A stretch of 64,000 nt of DNA. It comes from CAG-217 sp963642245. Its GTDB lineage: Bacteria > Bacillota > Clostridia > Oscillospirales > Acutalibacteraceae. The notes under the pieces are model-generated. The model saw only the letters and a program-made list of their open reading frames with translations. It ran no database searches and was not told the origin of the DNA. This document shows positions 42,033 to 49,889 of the stretch, piece by piece; position 1 is the stretch's first letter; each line of letters begins with the position of its first letter. A program made the translations under genes and the position numbers. The stretch spans positions 1 to 64,000 of the forward strand of contig CAVIFY010000008.1 in NCBI GenBank assembly GCA_963642245.1. The letters are read 5' to 3'.

Positions 42033-43690
42033 GACAATCTACCTCTGTACACGGTGTACGCCTGATCGGCGATCTTGGTGGTGGACTTGCGGTGGGACAC
42101 CAGCACAATGCTCTTGCCCTGCTTGGCCCGGTCAATGGACTTTAAGATATGCCCCTCGTTCAGGCTGTCCAGATTGCTGGTGGGTTCGTCCAGCAGGATC
42201 ATGGGCGCGTCGCTAAGGAATGCCCGTGCCAGTCCGATCCGCTGCTTTTCCCCGTCGGAGAGCAGGTCGCCCAGTTCGCCGACGGAGGTGTCGTACCCCT
42301 TGGGCAGGGTCAGGATAAAGTCGTGGATAGACGCCTTTTTGGCGGCCTCCTCCACCTGGGCGCGGGTGGCGTTCTCGTTGGCGATCTTAATGTTATTCTC
42401 AATGGTGTCGTTAAACAGCTGGGTCTCCTGGCTCACCAGACTCTGGTTTTGGCGCAGGGAAGCGGTGCGAATGTCTTTAATATTCTCGCCGGACATGGTG
42501 ACGGCGCCGCCCTGCACATCCCAAAAGCGCATCATCAACTTCAGCGCCGTGGATTTGCCGGAGCCGCTGGGGCCGTTGATGGCAATGATCTTGTTCTTTG
42601 GAATATCCATGGTAAAGCCGTCCAGGATCTGCTCCCGGTCATAGGCAAAGTCTACCCCATCGCAGGCCATACCGTTAAAGTCTACGGCCTTGCCGTCGGT
42701 GTTCTCCGCCACGGCCGGGCTTTCGTCCAGAATGGACAGCACCCGCTCGCCGGCGGCCAGAGTGTGGGTCAGGTTGCCTGCCAGGTTGGACAGGGCCGCT
42801 ACCGGGCCAAAGGAGCTCATCATGGATACGGTGGAGACGATCAGACCGTCAAACCCGATGGCGCCCGCCTGGTACAGGCCAATGGCCACCAGCAGCATGG
42901 CCACGGAGAAGAAGATGATGGCCATATCCGTAATGGACACAGTGTGGCCCTCAATTTTTTTCAGCCGCTTTTGCAGGGCGTTTAAGTGGTCGGTGCGGTG
43001 GTTCATCTCCTCCAGCCGTGCGTCGGTGGCATTGTAGCGAATGCTCTCCAGCAGGCCGCGCATACTGTCCAGCACATAGCCGGACAGGGCGCCGGAACTT
43101 TCCCGATAGGTCATACCGATGTTTTTATTGAATTTAGAGGACAGCAGGGGAATGGCCACGCCTACGGTCAGGTACGCCGCCAGCGCCACCAGCGCCAGCC
43201 AGGGGCTGTACCGGCCAATGAAGATCAGCATAACCAGGCTGGTCAAAAAGGCAATGCAAATGGGCGAGATGGTGTGGGCGTAGAATACCTCCAGCAGCTC
43301 AATGTCGCTGGTGATCAGCGAGATCAGGTTGCCCTTGTCCTTGCCCTCCAGCTTGGCGGGGGCCAGGCGGCGCAGAGCGCGGAACACCTTGTCCCGGATC
43401 AGCGCCAGCAGCTTAAAGGCGATATAGTGATTGCAGGCCTGTTCGCCGTAGTGGAGAAAGCCCCGCAGCACGGCGAATACCAGTATGCAGGTGCAGCCGG
43501 TGCCGATGGCGATGCCGCCGCCGATCCCTGCCGCCGTCAGCAGGGTCATACTGCCGGCCACTGTGATCTGAATGGCACAGAGAAAGCCGGTGACCCCCAG
43601 GAATACCGCCAGCACCATAAACAGGGCCAGGGGCTTGACCAGGGTGATCAGGCGCATCATGATCTTCAATCCGGATTGCTTGCGTTTCAT
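42029..43690 (-). CDS. ABC exporter half-transporter, CydC-like, 553 aa
   Basis: This is an ABC transporter with six membrane helices (about 15-300) fused to an ATPase domain. Walker A is AINGPSGSGKSTALKLM, Walker B MILLDEPTSNLDS and H-loop VLVSHRKST. The signature motif is degenerate, LLSDGEKQRIGLARA instead of LSGGQ. Its start codon directly follows the stop of the other half-transporter (TAAATG), so they form a heterodimer with one consensus and one degenerate ATP site. It resembles CydDC and heme/thiol exporters; the substrate is unknown. Confidence 0.88.
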   Translation of the reverse strand: MKRKQSGLKIMMRLITLVKPLALFMVLAVFLGVTGFLCAIQITVAGSMTLLTAAGIGGGIAIGTGCTCILVFAVLRGFLHYGEQACNHYIAFKLLALIRDKVFRALRRLAPAKLEGKDKGNLISLITSDIELLEVFYAHTISPICIAFLTSLVMLIFIGRYSPWLALVALAAYLTVGVAIPLLSSKFNKNIGMTYRESSGALSGYVLDSMRGLLESIRYNATDARLEEMNHRTDHLNALQKRLKKIEGHTVSITDMAIIFFSVAMLLVAIGLYQAGAIGFDGLIVSTVSMMSSFGPVAALSNLAGNLTHTLAAGERVLSILDESPAVAENTDGKAVDFNGMACDGVDFAYDREQILDGFTMDIPKNKIIAINGPSGSGKSTALKLMMRFWDVQGGAVTMSGENIKDIRTASLRQNQSLVSQETQLFNDTIENNIKIANENATRAQVEEAAKKASIHDFILTLPKGYDTSVGELGDLLSDGEKQRIGLARAFLSDAPMILLDEPTSNLDSLNEGHILKSIDRAKQGKSIVLVSHRKSTTKIADQAYTVYRGRLS

Positions 43691-45427
43691 TTAGGCTTCC
43701 TCCTTTGCGTATTTTTCCAGTTCCGCCTGGGTGTTGTAGAGCAGGCTGTACTTGCCGCCCCGGTCCATCAGCTCCCGGTGGGTGCCGCTCTCGGCGATCC
43801 GCCCGCCGTCCAGCAGCAGGATCTGGTCGCTGGTGACCACATTCTCCAGCCGGTGGGAGATCAGGATCACGGTCTTGACCTTGGCCATTTGGTGAATGAC
43901 GGTCATAATGTCCTGCTCGCTCTCTGCGTCAATGTTGGAGGTTACCTCGTCAAAGATATAAATGGGCGTGTTGTGCAGCAGCGCCCGGGCGATCGCCAGC
44001 CGCTGGCGCTGCCCGCCGGAGAAGTTGCTGCCCTGCTGGGTCAGCGCCGTGTCCAGCCCCTGCTGCTCTTGCAGGAAGGACCACAGATTGACCATTTGCA
44101 GCGCCTCGATCATACGCGGATCGTCTGCTGCCGGGTCTGCCATTTGCAGGTTCTCCCGCACGGTGCCGGTAAAAATATAGCTGTTAAAGTTCACAGCGGT
44201 GGTGTTTGCCATCAGCGCTTGTTCGCTGATGTCCCGCACCTCTGTGCCGCCCAGGGTCAGGCTGCCGGTGTAGCCCTTGGTGGTGCCGCACAGCAGCGAT
44301 GCCAGCGTGCTTTTGCCGCAGCCGGACTCGCCTACAATGCTGGTGAGCTTGTGCCGGGGAATGGTGGCGGAAATGCCGTCCAGCACCGTCTTTTCACCGT
44401 CGTAGGAGAAGGTCAGGTCCCGCAGCGCCAGGTCTGTGTCAAAGCTGGTCGGCACCGCAGTGCCGTGGTCCTCCTCCGGGGTGTCCAGCAGCTTAAACAG
44501 CTTGTCGCTGGCGGCCATACCGTTCATGGCCACATGGAAGAAAGAGCCCAGCAGCCGCAGGGGCAGGAAAAAGTCTGCGGCCAGCATAATGATCAAAAAC
44601 GCCTGGGGCAGGGTGATGGTGCCGTTCTTTACCTGTATGACGGAGATCACCACGCCCACGGCGCTGCCTGCGTAGGCCACAATGTCCATGACGCTGACGG
44701 AGTTCAGCTGCATGGTCAGCACCTTCATGGTAATGCGGCGGAATTCCTCTGCCTTTTCGTTCATCTCTTTGTTTTTGCGTTCATCTGCCTGATAGACCTT
44801 TAAGGTGGTCAGTCCCTGGATATTTTCCAGGAAGGTGTCGCCCAGGTTCACATACACGCCCCAGTATTTGCTCAGCAGGCGCTTGGCCAGCTTTTGCACC
44901 GCCACAATGGACAGGGGGATCAGCGGCACGCAGATCAGCAGCACCAGCGCCGCTTTCCAGCTGACGAACACCAGCACCGCAAACAGGGTGATGGGCGCCA
45001 GCATGGCAAAGAAGAACTGGGGCAGGTATTTGCCAAAGTACAGCTCCAGCTGATCCACGCCCTCTACGAACACTTGCAGCACCTCGGAGGTGGACACCTT
45101 TTCGTGATAGGCGGCGCCCATACGAGTGAGCTTTTTGTACATTTTTTGGCGCAGCACCCGCTTTACCTCGCCGGAGGCGTAGAAAGAGGCCTTAGAGCTG
45201 TAATAGCCGCACAGGTAGCGCACCGCCATCACCCCGGCAATGCCGCACAGGGCGGGCAGCAGGGTCCTTGCCGTAAATACGGTGCCGGCCAGAATTTGGG
45301 CCAGCAGGTGGGACAGAATGAACATCATACAGATGTTCGCCACCGTGCGCAGCCACTGGGCCAGCACGGTGAGGGCAATGTACTTCTTAGAGGACGGTAC
45401 TTGCCCGATCAGTCTGGTTTTGATCAT
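43691..45427 (-). CDS. ABC exporter half-transporter, CydD-like, 578 aa
   Basis: Partner of the 553-residue protein. Membrane domain about 15-310, ATPase domain with SIVGESGCGKSTLASLLCG (Walker A), a consensus signature NFSGGQRQRLAIARALL and Walker B IYIFDEVTSNIDA, H-loop ILISHRLENV. AAGGAG precedes the ATG by nine bases. It lies downstream of the ECF ATPase gene in the same operon. Heterodimers of this type move peptides, drugs, heme or siderophores, in either direction in some cases; the neighbouring NEAT protein makes a metal or heme link plausible. Confidence 0.88.
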   Translation of the reverse strand: MIKTRLIGQVPSSKKYIALTVLAQWLRTVANICMMFILSHLLAQILAGTVFTARTLLPALCGIAGVMAVRYLCGYYSSKASFYASGEVKRVLRQKMYKKLTRMGAAYHEKVSTSEVLQVFVEGVDQLELYFGKYLPQFFFAMLAPITLFAVLVFVSWKAALVLLICVPLIPLSIVAVQKLAKRLLSKYWGVYVNLGDTFLENIQGLTTLKVYQADERKNKEMNEKAEEFRRITMKVLTMQLNSVSVMDIVAYAGSAVGVVISVIQVKNGTITLPQAFLIIMLAADFFLPLRLLGSFFHVAMNGMAASDKLFKLLDTPEEDHGTAVPTSFDTDLALRDLTFSYDGEKTVLDGISATIPRHKLTSIVGESGCGKSTLASLLCGTTKGYTGSLTLGGTEVRDISEQALMANTTAVNFNSYIFTGTVRENLQMADPAADDPRMIEALQMVNLWSFLQEQQGLDTALTQQGSNFSGGQRQRLAIARALLHNTPIYIFDEVTSNIDAESEQDIMTVIHQMAKVKTVILISHRLENVVTSDQILLLDGGRIAESGTHRELMDRGGKYSLLYNTQAELEKYAKEEA

Positions 45428-45459
45428 GTTTGACTTCTCCTTATTTTTTGATCTGTTTA

Positions 45460-46863
45460 TTAAGACCGGTTCAGGTATTCGGTGGCCAGGCGGCAGTCTC
45501 CCTCCTGCCGAATTTGGCCCTCTTGCAGGATCACCACCCGGTCCGCCAGCGCCTGGGCGCAGCGTTTGTCATGGGTGATGGTGACCACGGCTGTTTGCCT
45601 GTCTCGGTTCATTTGATTGATAGCGTCCACGATCTTGCACAGATTGGCAAAGTCCTGGCCGACGGTTGGCTCGTCTAAGAAGAGCACCCTTGGCTCTCCG
45701 GCACAGATGGCGGCAATGGACGCCCGCCGCTTTTGCCCCTCGGACAGGGACTGGGGGTGCCGTTCCTCCAGCCCTTCCAGCCCAAAGGCGCGGATCATCT
45801 CCTCTGCCTTTTCCGGCGAGGTGGCGCGGTAGGCGATCTCGCTGCGCAGGGTGGGCATAAACAGCTGATAGGTGGGATTTTGGTACACATAGCCCACCCG
45901 GGCGAACCACTTGCTGCTTACCTTGTCCGTCTTTGTCAGAGTTTGGTGCAGGGTGCCGCCGTCGGGCTTATTCAGCTTTGCCAGGGTGCGCAGTAGGGTG
46001 GTCTTGCCGCAGCCGTTCTCCCCCAGCAGTACCAGCCGTTCCCCGGCGTGAATATCCAGGTCCACACCCTTTAGAATGGTGCGCCCGCCGGCGGAAAAGG
46101 TCAGTCCCCGGGCGCTGAGCAGCGTTTCGCCGCAGGTGCCCTTGTGATTTGCGGGCACCGCTTGCATACCCTGCTCCATCCGGTGGGTGGTGCTGTCTGT
46201 GTGCAGGGTCTTGTCTGCGATCCACAGCACCCGATCCACATATTGCCGCACCACATCCAGCCGGTGCTCTACCAGCAGCACCGCGTAGCCCTGGTCCGCC
46301 AGGGTGCGCAGGGCGCCCAGCAGAATGTGGGCGCCGCCGGTGTCTAAGTTGGCCAGCGGCTCGTCCAGCACAATGACCTTTTGGCCCATAGCCAGGGTAG
46401 AGGCGGTGATCAGCCGCTGCTTTTGCCCGCCGGACAGGGTGCGGGTGCGTGCCGCCGGATCCAGCTCCAGCAGTCGGGTGCAGCGGGCAATGCGGCTTTC
46501 GATCTCTGCCGGGGGCAGTTGGCAGTTTTCACAGCCAAAGGCGATCTCGTCCGCCACAAAGTCGTAGATGATCTGCTCGTCTGCATTTTGCAGCACGGTG
46601 CCCACCCGGGCGGCTCTGGCGCTGATCTTTTGGTGGGTCACATCGTGGCCGTCGATCTCTACCGTGCCGGTGCATTTGCCGCCGTTTACAAAGGGGATCA
46701 CCCCGTTGATGATGGACAGCAGGGTGCTCTTGCCCTCGCCGGACAGGCCGGACAGCAGCACCAGCTCCCCATAGGCAATGTCCAGGTCTATGTGCTCCAG
46801 CACATTCTCCTTGGCGCCGTCATAGCGGAAGGTAATGTCGCGCAGGCGAATGGCTACGCCCAT
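45460..46863 (-). CDS. Fused ECF transporter ATPase with two ABC domains (EcfA1-EcfA2)
   Basis: This 467-residue protein has two ABC ATPase domains. The first (about 1-225) has LLSGLSGEGKSTLLSIING, LSGGQKQRLITASTLAMG and VIVLDEPLANLDT. The second (about 240-465) has LLGENGCGKTTLLRTLAKL, LSEGQKRRASIAAICAG and VLFLDEPTVGQDF. It would power the EcfT/MptD-type importer encoded upstream. The frame continues upstream inside ecfT, but homology begins at the ATG at 46863, and the two genes overlap by 10 bases. Confidence 0.93.
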   Translation of the reverse strand: MGVAIRLRDITFRYDGAKENVLEHIDLDIAYGELVLLSGLSGEGKSTLLSIINGVIPFVNGGKCTGTVEIDGHDVTHQKISARAARVGTVLQNADEQIIYDFVADEIAFGCENCQLPPAEIESRIARCTRLLELDPAARTRTLSGGQKQRLITASTLAMGQKVIVLDEPLANLDTGGAHILLGALRTLADQGYAVLLVEHRLDVVRQYVDRVLWIADKTLHTDSTTHRMEQGMQAVPANHKGTCGETLLSARGLTFSAGGRTILKGVDLDIHAGERLVLLGENGCGKTTLLRTLAKLNKPDGGTLHQTLTKTDKVSSKWFARVGYVYQNPTYQLFMPTLRSEIAYRATSPEKAEEMIRAFGLEGLEERHPQSLSEGQKRRASIAAICAGEPRVLFLDEPTVGQDFANLCKIVDAINQMNRDRQTAVVTITHDKRCAQALADRVVILQEGQIRQEGDCRLATEYLNRS

Positions 46864-47540
46864 ATCCAAACACCTCCCCCAATGCACAGCGCCGCCGTGC
46901 ACCCGGCAAATACAAAGTCCCGGGGTTTGATCTTCACTTCCCTGTACACGCTGCCGGTGCCGTCCAGTGTAAAGGCCCGGGTCTCCAGCGACAGGGACAG
47001 GGTGTCGGATATATTGATGATCCGCATGACCAGCGGAATGAGAAAGGCCCGGTAAATGCAGGAGGGGCGATACCAGCTCACCTGGGCGCCGCGCACCTTC
47101 ATAGCTTCCCAGATCTGCTTCATCTCCGTTGCCAAAATGGGAATAAAGCGCAGGGTCACCAGCATACCCAGGGTCAGTACCCGGGGACAGCCCAGTCCGG
47201 TCAGGCAGCGGGTCAGGTCGCAGGGGGAGGTGCTCACCATGGGCACGGCGCACAGCCCCAGCAGGAGCATACGCAGCAGGGTTTGCCAAAAGGCCTCGGC
47301 GCTGCGGTTGGTCAGGAAGGACAGCCCGCCGATCACCAGCCCGCACAGGGCCATAATAACGGTCATCTTCCAGGTGCTGCGCCCCATACCGAACAGGCAG
47401 TAGAGCGCAAAGACGGCACCTGCAAAGGCAAAGGCCTCCAGGTGCCGGGAAAAGAGCATACCGAATACCAGTACCACCAGCGACACGCCAAAGGATACCA
47501 GCGGGTAAAACGGTCGTTTGACTTCAAAGGTCTCAAGCAT
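46854..47540 (-). CDS. ECF transporter transmembrane component EcfT
   Basis: About 228 residues with four to five hydrophobic helices. The coupling-helix motif MKVRGAQVSWYRPSCIYRAF and LSLSLETRAFT match the A-R-G type motifs of EcfT that bind the ATPases. It links the ATPases to the S component encoded upstream. Two ATGs are possible; the one at 47540 has GGAG nine bases upstream and lies just after an earlier in-frame ATG at 47555, which has a weaker SD. It overlaps the S-component gene slightly. Confidence 0.9.
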   Translation of the reverse strand: MLETFEVKRPFYPLVSFGVSLVVLVFGMLFSRHLEAFAFAGAVFALYCLFGMGRSTWKMTVIMALCGLVIGGLSFLTNRSAEAFWQTLLRMLLLGLCAVPMVSTSPCDLTRCLTGLGCPRVLTLGMLVTLRFIPILATEMKQIWEAMKVRGAQVSWYRPSCIYRAFLIPLVMRIINISDTLSLSLETRAFTLDGTGSVYREVKIKPRDFVFAGCTAALCIGGGVWIWA

Positions 47541-48108
47541 GGTCTTCTTCTCCATAGGGCTTCAGCTTGCCGGCTTTTTGCAGCTCTGCCGCGATCTTCA
47601 TACCCACGGCGGCGCCTACAAAGGACAGCGCCACGGTGCCGATGGAGGTGAGCACGGACACGGTGGGGTTCGCCAGCAGCTGGCTGTAGCTTTGGCCGCC
47701 CAGCCAAATGCTGAAGAGCACGGACACCGGCAGGGACAGGGGCATATAAATGCCGGTGGTCACCAGCACGGCGTTCTTTTTCTTGTAGCCGCGGAAGATC
47801 AGCAACATCAGCAGCTCCGCCACAATGGCGGAGATAAAGTTGTTAAAGAACATCACGGTGGAGAAGAACACCAGCGGCGCGCCGGAGAACAGGCCGATCA
47901 CCGTCAGCGCGCCGGGCTTGCGCACCTTCATCAGCCCAATGGCTACAAAGATGGAGTAGATGGGCGCTGCCACCATATTGCGCAGCCCAAAGAGGGTGGT
48001 GTGCATCACCAGGGGCATGGTAATGCCGCCGCACAGGGTCATGGCTGCGGACAGCACCGCCAGGAATACAAAGTCTTTGACCTGGAATTTTTGAAACACT
48101 TTTTTCAT
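47533..48108 (-). CDS. MptD-family ECF transporter S component
   Basis: This 191-residue protein has about five to six hydrophobic helices. KDFVFLAVLSAAMTLCGGITMPLV and FGLRNMVAAPIYSIFVAIGLMKV match the MptD-type S components, whose substrates are not established. S components bind the substrate, so this gene sets the specificity of the importer. It sits between the NEAT protein and EcfT genes, which suggests a heme- or metal-related ligand, by inference. Confidence 0.85.
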   Translation of the reverse strand: MKKVFQKFQVKDFVFLAVLSAAMTLCGGITMPLVMHTTLFGLRNMVAAPIYSIFVAIGLMKVRKPGALTVIGLFSGAPLVFFSTVMFFNNFISAIVAELLMLLIFRGYKKKNAVLVTTGIYMPLSLPVSVLFSIWLGGQSYSQLLANPTVSVLTSIGTVALSFVGAAVGMKIAAELQKAGKLKPYGEEDHA

Positions 48109-48122
48109 AGAACACCTGCGCT

Positions 48123-48791
48123 TTAGTTGGATTTTTTCTTTACGATCATGCCGATCACGGCAGCCAGCACTGCCACACCGGCTACGGTGCCGATGATAAC
48201 GGCCGCTTTGTTGCTGCCTTTCGCTTGGCTGTCGGCAGCAGGGGCAGTGGTGGTCTCCGTTGCCGGTACGGTGGTGGTCGTTGTGGTTGTGGTGGTTGTG
48301 GTTGTGGTGGCTTTCGTTACATCGGCGATCTTTTTGGCGCCGCTGTAATCAATTTTGATCCGTGCAGAGGGGGACAGGGGCATAATGGACGCGGCAAACT
48401 TTACGCCCACGAATTCGTTGTCGCTCTTGATGGGGAATTCAAAGGCGGTGGCATAGGAGGTGCCGTCGATCTTTACATTCTCTTTTTGCTCCACTTCTAC
48501 CGTCTCGCCGGTAACGCCGCCGTCTTTATAGTACCAAAACTGCATATCCCCGGCGCTCTCTGCGCTGGCAATGGTCAGGGTCTTTTTTTTGCCGTCCACC
48601 GTCAGCAGGGCGGTGTGCACAATGTAGCTGTCGCCCATAGAGGTTTTCTCTTTCTCGGCGTGCCACATTTCTACCGGCACTTCATAGACGCCGCTTTTGG
48701 TGGGGCCCATGGCCAGGGCGCTGACCGGCGTGCAGGCCAGTACCACCAGAGCGATGAGCATGGACAGAGTGATCGCAATTTTTTTAGACAT
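48123..48791 (-). CDS. NEAT-domain-like cell-surface protein
   Basis: This 222-residue protein has a signal peptide (about 1-27, ending PVSALAMG), a NEAT-like domain (about 33-155), a run of 13 threonines, and a C-terminal membrane helix followed by KKKSN. GVYEVPVEMWHAEKEKTSMGDSYIV is the conserved NEAT start, here in two parts: GVYEVPVEMWHAEKEK and TSMGDSYIV. NEAT domains bind heme or hemoproteins on Gram-positive cells. The C-terminal heme-ligand motif YxxxY is YSGAK here (one Tyr), so heme binding is uncertain. It has no LPxTG. It is first in the operon, and operator-like palindromes precede it. Confidence 0.85.
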   Translation of the reverse strand: MSKKIAITLSMLIALVVLACTPVSALAMGPTKSGVYEVPVEMWHAEKEKTSMGDSYIVHTALLTVDGKKKTLTIASAESAGDMQFWYYKDGGVTGETVEVEQKENVKIDGTSYATAFEFPIKSDNEFVGVKFAASIMPLSPSARIKIDYSGAKKIADVTKATTTTTTTTTTTTTVPATETTTAPAADSQAKGSNKAAVIIGTVAGVAVLAAVIGMIVKKKSN

Positions 48792-48809
48792 TTTTGGTCC
48801 TCCGAATTT

Positions 48810-48825
48810 GTTAGTGAAAACTAAC
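48810..48825. promoter_or_regulatory. Operator-like palindrome 1 (GTTAGT-N4-ACTAAC)
   Basis: Perfect 6-base arms, 4-base centre. It lies in the NEAT gene leader about 35-50 bases after the predicted transcription start. It shares GTTAG-N6-CTAAC with the two sites at 48844 and 49094. Confidence 0.75.
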
Positions 48826-48843
48826 TTGTTTCTGAAAATAATA

Positions 48844-48859
48844 GTTAGCCCTTGCTAAC
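48844..48859. promoter_or_regulatory. Operator-like palindrome 2 (GTTAGC-N4-GCTAAC)
   Basis: Perfect 6-base arms, 4-base centre, immediately downstream of the -10 box of the NEAT promoter, so a bound protein would block transcription. Confidence 0.75.
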
Positions 48860-48866
48860 CGCTGAT

Positions 48867-48895
48867 ATTCTACCAAATCCCCTATGGATTGTCAA
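48867..48895 (-). promoter_or_regulatory. Promoter of the NEAT-ECF-ABC operon
   Basis: On the minus strand, TTGACA (48895-48890) and TAGAAT (48872-48867) have a 17-base spacer. Transcription would start near 48860, directly at palindrome 2. Confidence 0.8.
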
Positions 48896-49002
48896 TATCC
48901 GCCGGGCATTCTTTTTCCGGCATTTTCTGTCAATATAGGGAAAAGGTTTTTTATCCTTATTTATACGGCAAAGATTTGTGCACCGCCGGGGCAAAGTGCG
49001 TA

Positions 49003-49031
49003 TTGACAGGGGCGCGCCGTTTTGTTACTAT
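49003..49031 (+). promoter_or_regulatory. Promoter of the ATC-hydrolase/methyltransferase cassette
   Basis: TTGACA (49003-49008) and TACTAT (49026-49031) have a 17-base spacer, divergent from the NEAT promoter. The leader of about 135 bases contains the hairpin at 49059-49077 and palindrome 3. Confidence 0.75.
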
Positions 49032-49058
49032 GAAAGGGAAGAGAGCGCCTGTGGGCGC

Positions 49059-49089
49059 AGCGGCTGCCGGGGCCGCTTTTTGCAGCCGC
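49059..49089 (+). promoter_or_regulatory. Attenuator-like hairpin with an alternative pairing
   Basis: AGCGGC (49059-49064) can pair with GCCGCT (49072-49077), followed by TTTT, like a terminator. GCGGCTGC (49060-49067) can instead pair with GCAGCCGC (49082-49089) and would disrupt it. The leader may be subject to attenuation; no ligand domain is recognisable. Confidence 0.4.
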
Positions 49090-49093
49090 CCTG

Positions 49094-49109
49094 GTTAGTT
49101 GTTTCTAAC
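49094..49109. promoter_or_regulatory. Operator-like palindrome 3 (GTTAG-N6-CTAAC)
   Basis: Arms of five bases perfectly symmetric with the same 6-base spacing as palindromes 1 and 2. It lies about 57 bases after the predicted plus-strand transcription start, before the start codon at 49175. Confidence 0.7.
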
Positions 49110-49174
49110 TTATTGACTGCACGATTTTGCCTGCCGTTGGGCAGCCCGGTATTCTGCCGGTGAGGGGGGAGAAT

Positions 49175-49879
49175 ATGAGAGATCAAGATCTGCAATTTGA
49201 CCGTGGGTGCCATGTGCTGTACTCCAAGCCCTGCAAGGCGGCTATCCGCGCCCGCATTGCCCTGCATTATCCCCCGGCGCAGCAAGAGCCGGTGTGGGAG
49301 CAAGTGCAGCGGCAGTTTGTGGCCTTTTTGGCGGACTGGCGCACGGATCTGGGCGGCAAAAAGAATTTTCATAACGGTGTGGGCGGCACTTATGACTGCA
49401 TTGCGCTGACGGCGTATTATGTGGTCTGCAAGGCGCATACCGATCTGGCGGAAATTGAGGAGATGGAGGGCAATTTGTTCCTCCCGGCCTTTCGCAAGTT
49501 GGCGGCCTTTGCAGACTGCAACAAGCCGTTTTTTCGCCGGTTGATGTACCTGTCCTTTTGCAATGCCAAAAAGCAGTGCGACAAGTGGGGCGACTACCGA
49601 ATGTATGTGGCGCCATACGAAAAAGGCAAGCCCATTTACTATGAATTCACCCGGTGCCCGGTGGCGGATTTTGCCCGGCAGCACGATCTTTTGGAGGTTA
49701 TGCCGGCGCTGTGCAACCCGGACTATACCGCAATGGAGCTGATCCACGCCCGGCTGGTGCGCACCACCACCTGCGCCAACGGCTGCAAGTGCGACTACAC
49801 CATTTGCGGCGACCGGGACGACTACTCCCGTACACACCCGGAGTACAAGGACCCGGCCGGGTACAGACGCAATCGTTAG
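49175..49879 (+). CDS. L-2-amino-thiazoline-4-carboxylate hydrolase family protein, 234 aa
   Basis: MRDQDLQFDRG begins 13 or so bases after GGGGGGAG; the earlier in-frame ATG lacks an SD. The protein resembles the ATC_hydrolase family: an N-terminal helical region (VWEQVQRQFVAFLADW), FTRCPVADFARQHDLLEVMPALCNPDY in the middle, cited here as FTRCPVADFARQHD and LLEVMPALCNPDY, and the C-terminal cysteine motif ANGCKCDYTICGD. Characterised members open 2-aminothiazoline-4-carboxylate to N-carbamoyl-cysteine or cysteine, but most have unknown substrates. It is the first gene of a three-gene cassette under palindrome 3. Confidence 0.75.
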   Translation: MRDQDLQFDRGCHVLYSKPCKAAIRARIALHYPPAQQEPVWEQVQRQFVAFLADWRTDLGGKKNFHNGVGGTYDCIALTAYYVVCKAHTDLAEIEEMEGNLFLPAFRKLAAFADCNKPFFRRLMYLSFCNAKKQCDKWGDYRMYVAPYEKGKPIYYEFTRCPVADFARQHDLLEVMPALCNPDYTAMELIHARLVRTTTCANGCKCDYTICGDRDDYSRTHPEYKDPAGYRRNR

Positions 49880-49889
49880 GAGGGACTGT

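Noticed and set aside
46864..47346. N-terminal extension of the ECF ATPase frame into ecfT
   Set aside because: The extension overlaps ecfT in another frame and lacks ATPase homology; the ATG at 46863 starts the domain.
48261..48310. Short GT-rich tandem repeat (threonine codons) as a possible CRISPR or minisatellite
   Set aside because: It is coding sequence for a poly-Thr linker, with mixed ACC/ACA/ACG codons.
49113..49175. TTGACT near 49113 as a second promoter for the ATC-hydrolase cassette
   Set aside because: No acceptable -10 box at 16-18 bases; the promoter at 49003-49031 is much better.
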